Positions 40,144 to 40,219 of a stretch of 40,219 nt of DNA are shown one piece after another (positions within the stretch are counted from its first letter, which is position 1; each line of letters begins with the position of its first letter). The notes under the pieces are model-generated. The model was not told the DNA's origin. It did no database searches and worked only from the letters and a program-made list of their open reading frames with translations. This DNA comes from Paenibacillus sp. Root444D2 (lineage in GTDB: Bacteria > Bacillota > Bacilli > Paenibacillales > NBRC-103111). The stretch lies in assembly GCF_001426375.1 (NCBI RefSeq), contig NZ_LMEO01000052.1, positions 1-40,219 of the forward strand, written 5' to 3'. A program made the translations under genes and the position numbers.

Positions 40144-40219
40144 TATAGGGATCTTTGGTCGTAGACCAAAGTCTCTCCGCTTATAGGGATCTTTGGTCGT
40201 AGACCAAAGTCTCTCCGCT
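40144..40219. repeat. tandem 38-bp hairpin repeat, cut by the window edge
   Basis: Two identical copies (40144-40181, 40182-40219) each contain CTTTGGTC-GTA-GACCAAAG. The second copy ends exactly at the window end, so the array may continue. There is no coding potential. Similar in plan to the 18734-18813 repeat, but different in sequence. Confidence 0.9.

Overview
The window looks like a chromosomal segment of a Paenibacillus-like Gram-positive spore-former (Paenibacillaceae). This is inferred from strong AGGAGG-type ribosome sites, frequent TTG and GTG starts, an SLH-type wall-anchored protein, many intergenic hairpin repeats, and an rRNA-operon leader at the left edge whose processing box (TCTTTGAAAACTGAACAA) matches that group. 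Most genes are ordinary accessory or household genes. No phage, transposase, CRISPR array, tRNA or complete rRNA gene is visible.

Layout. 1-164: promoter and leader of an rRNA operon transcribed leftwards out of the window. 266-2113: a small hypothetical gene and a secreted SLH protein. 2335-3990: a membrane-anchored FAD oxidoreductase. 4087-6980: an operon of DeoR regulator, Cof-type HAD phosphatase and GlcP-like sugar transporter, with a near-consensus promoter. 6984-12349: a YpmS-like protein, DEAD-box helicase, ECF sigma factor, alpha/beta hydrolase, DUF2573-like protein, short-chain dehydrogenase and CheX-like phosphatase. 12549-15110: a PAS histidine kinase with a possible leader peptide, then a YutF-like HAD phosphatase. 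15452-17639: a drug-exporter and PadR operon, followed by a LysR regulator, a HisJ-type PHP phosphatase and a CHASE-GGDEF-EAL protein. 22192-24745: an MFS transporter preceded by a 60-residue ORF and divergent from an orphan ParB-like protein. 24750-27800: an amidase, antibiotic-kinase-like and GNAT operon. 28128-28654: a satellite-like repeat array. 28786-36394: a PhyH dioxygenase, a two-component system (OmpR regulator plus a 1082-residue hybrid kinase), and a REC-PAS-GGDEF-EAL regulator with a 131-residue partner. 36546-36778: a previously unlisted 31-codon gene with its own ribosome site, terminator and a striking inverted repeat. 36799-40219: a CYTH protein, then an AraC regulator divergent from a beta-glucuronidase, and a tandem hairpin repeat that runs off the right edge.

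Signal transduction is the main theme. There are two c-di-GMP enzymes, one with intact and one with altered GGDEF and EAL motifs, two sensor kinases, an OmpR regulator, a CheX-like phosphatase and an ECF sigma factor. The best candidates for something undescribed are the micro-gene at 36624-36719 with its 12-bp inverted repeat abutting the ribosome site, and the array at 28128-28654, where two alternating ~112-bp units form an exact 225-bp higher-order period and the internal hairpin shows a paired (compensatory) base change. Three unrelated families of intergenic hairpin repeats occur in 40 kb.

Starts were moved from the longest ORF wherever a ribosome site decided the matter. All assignments are from reading the sequence; no database search was run.
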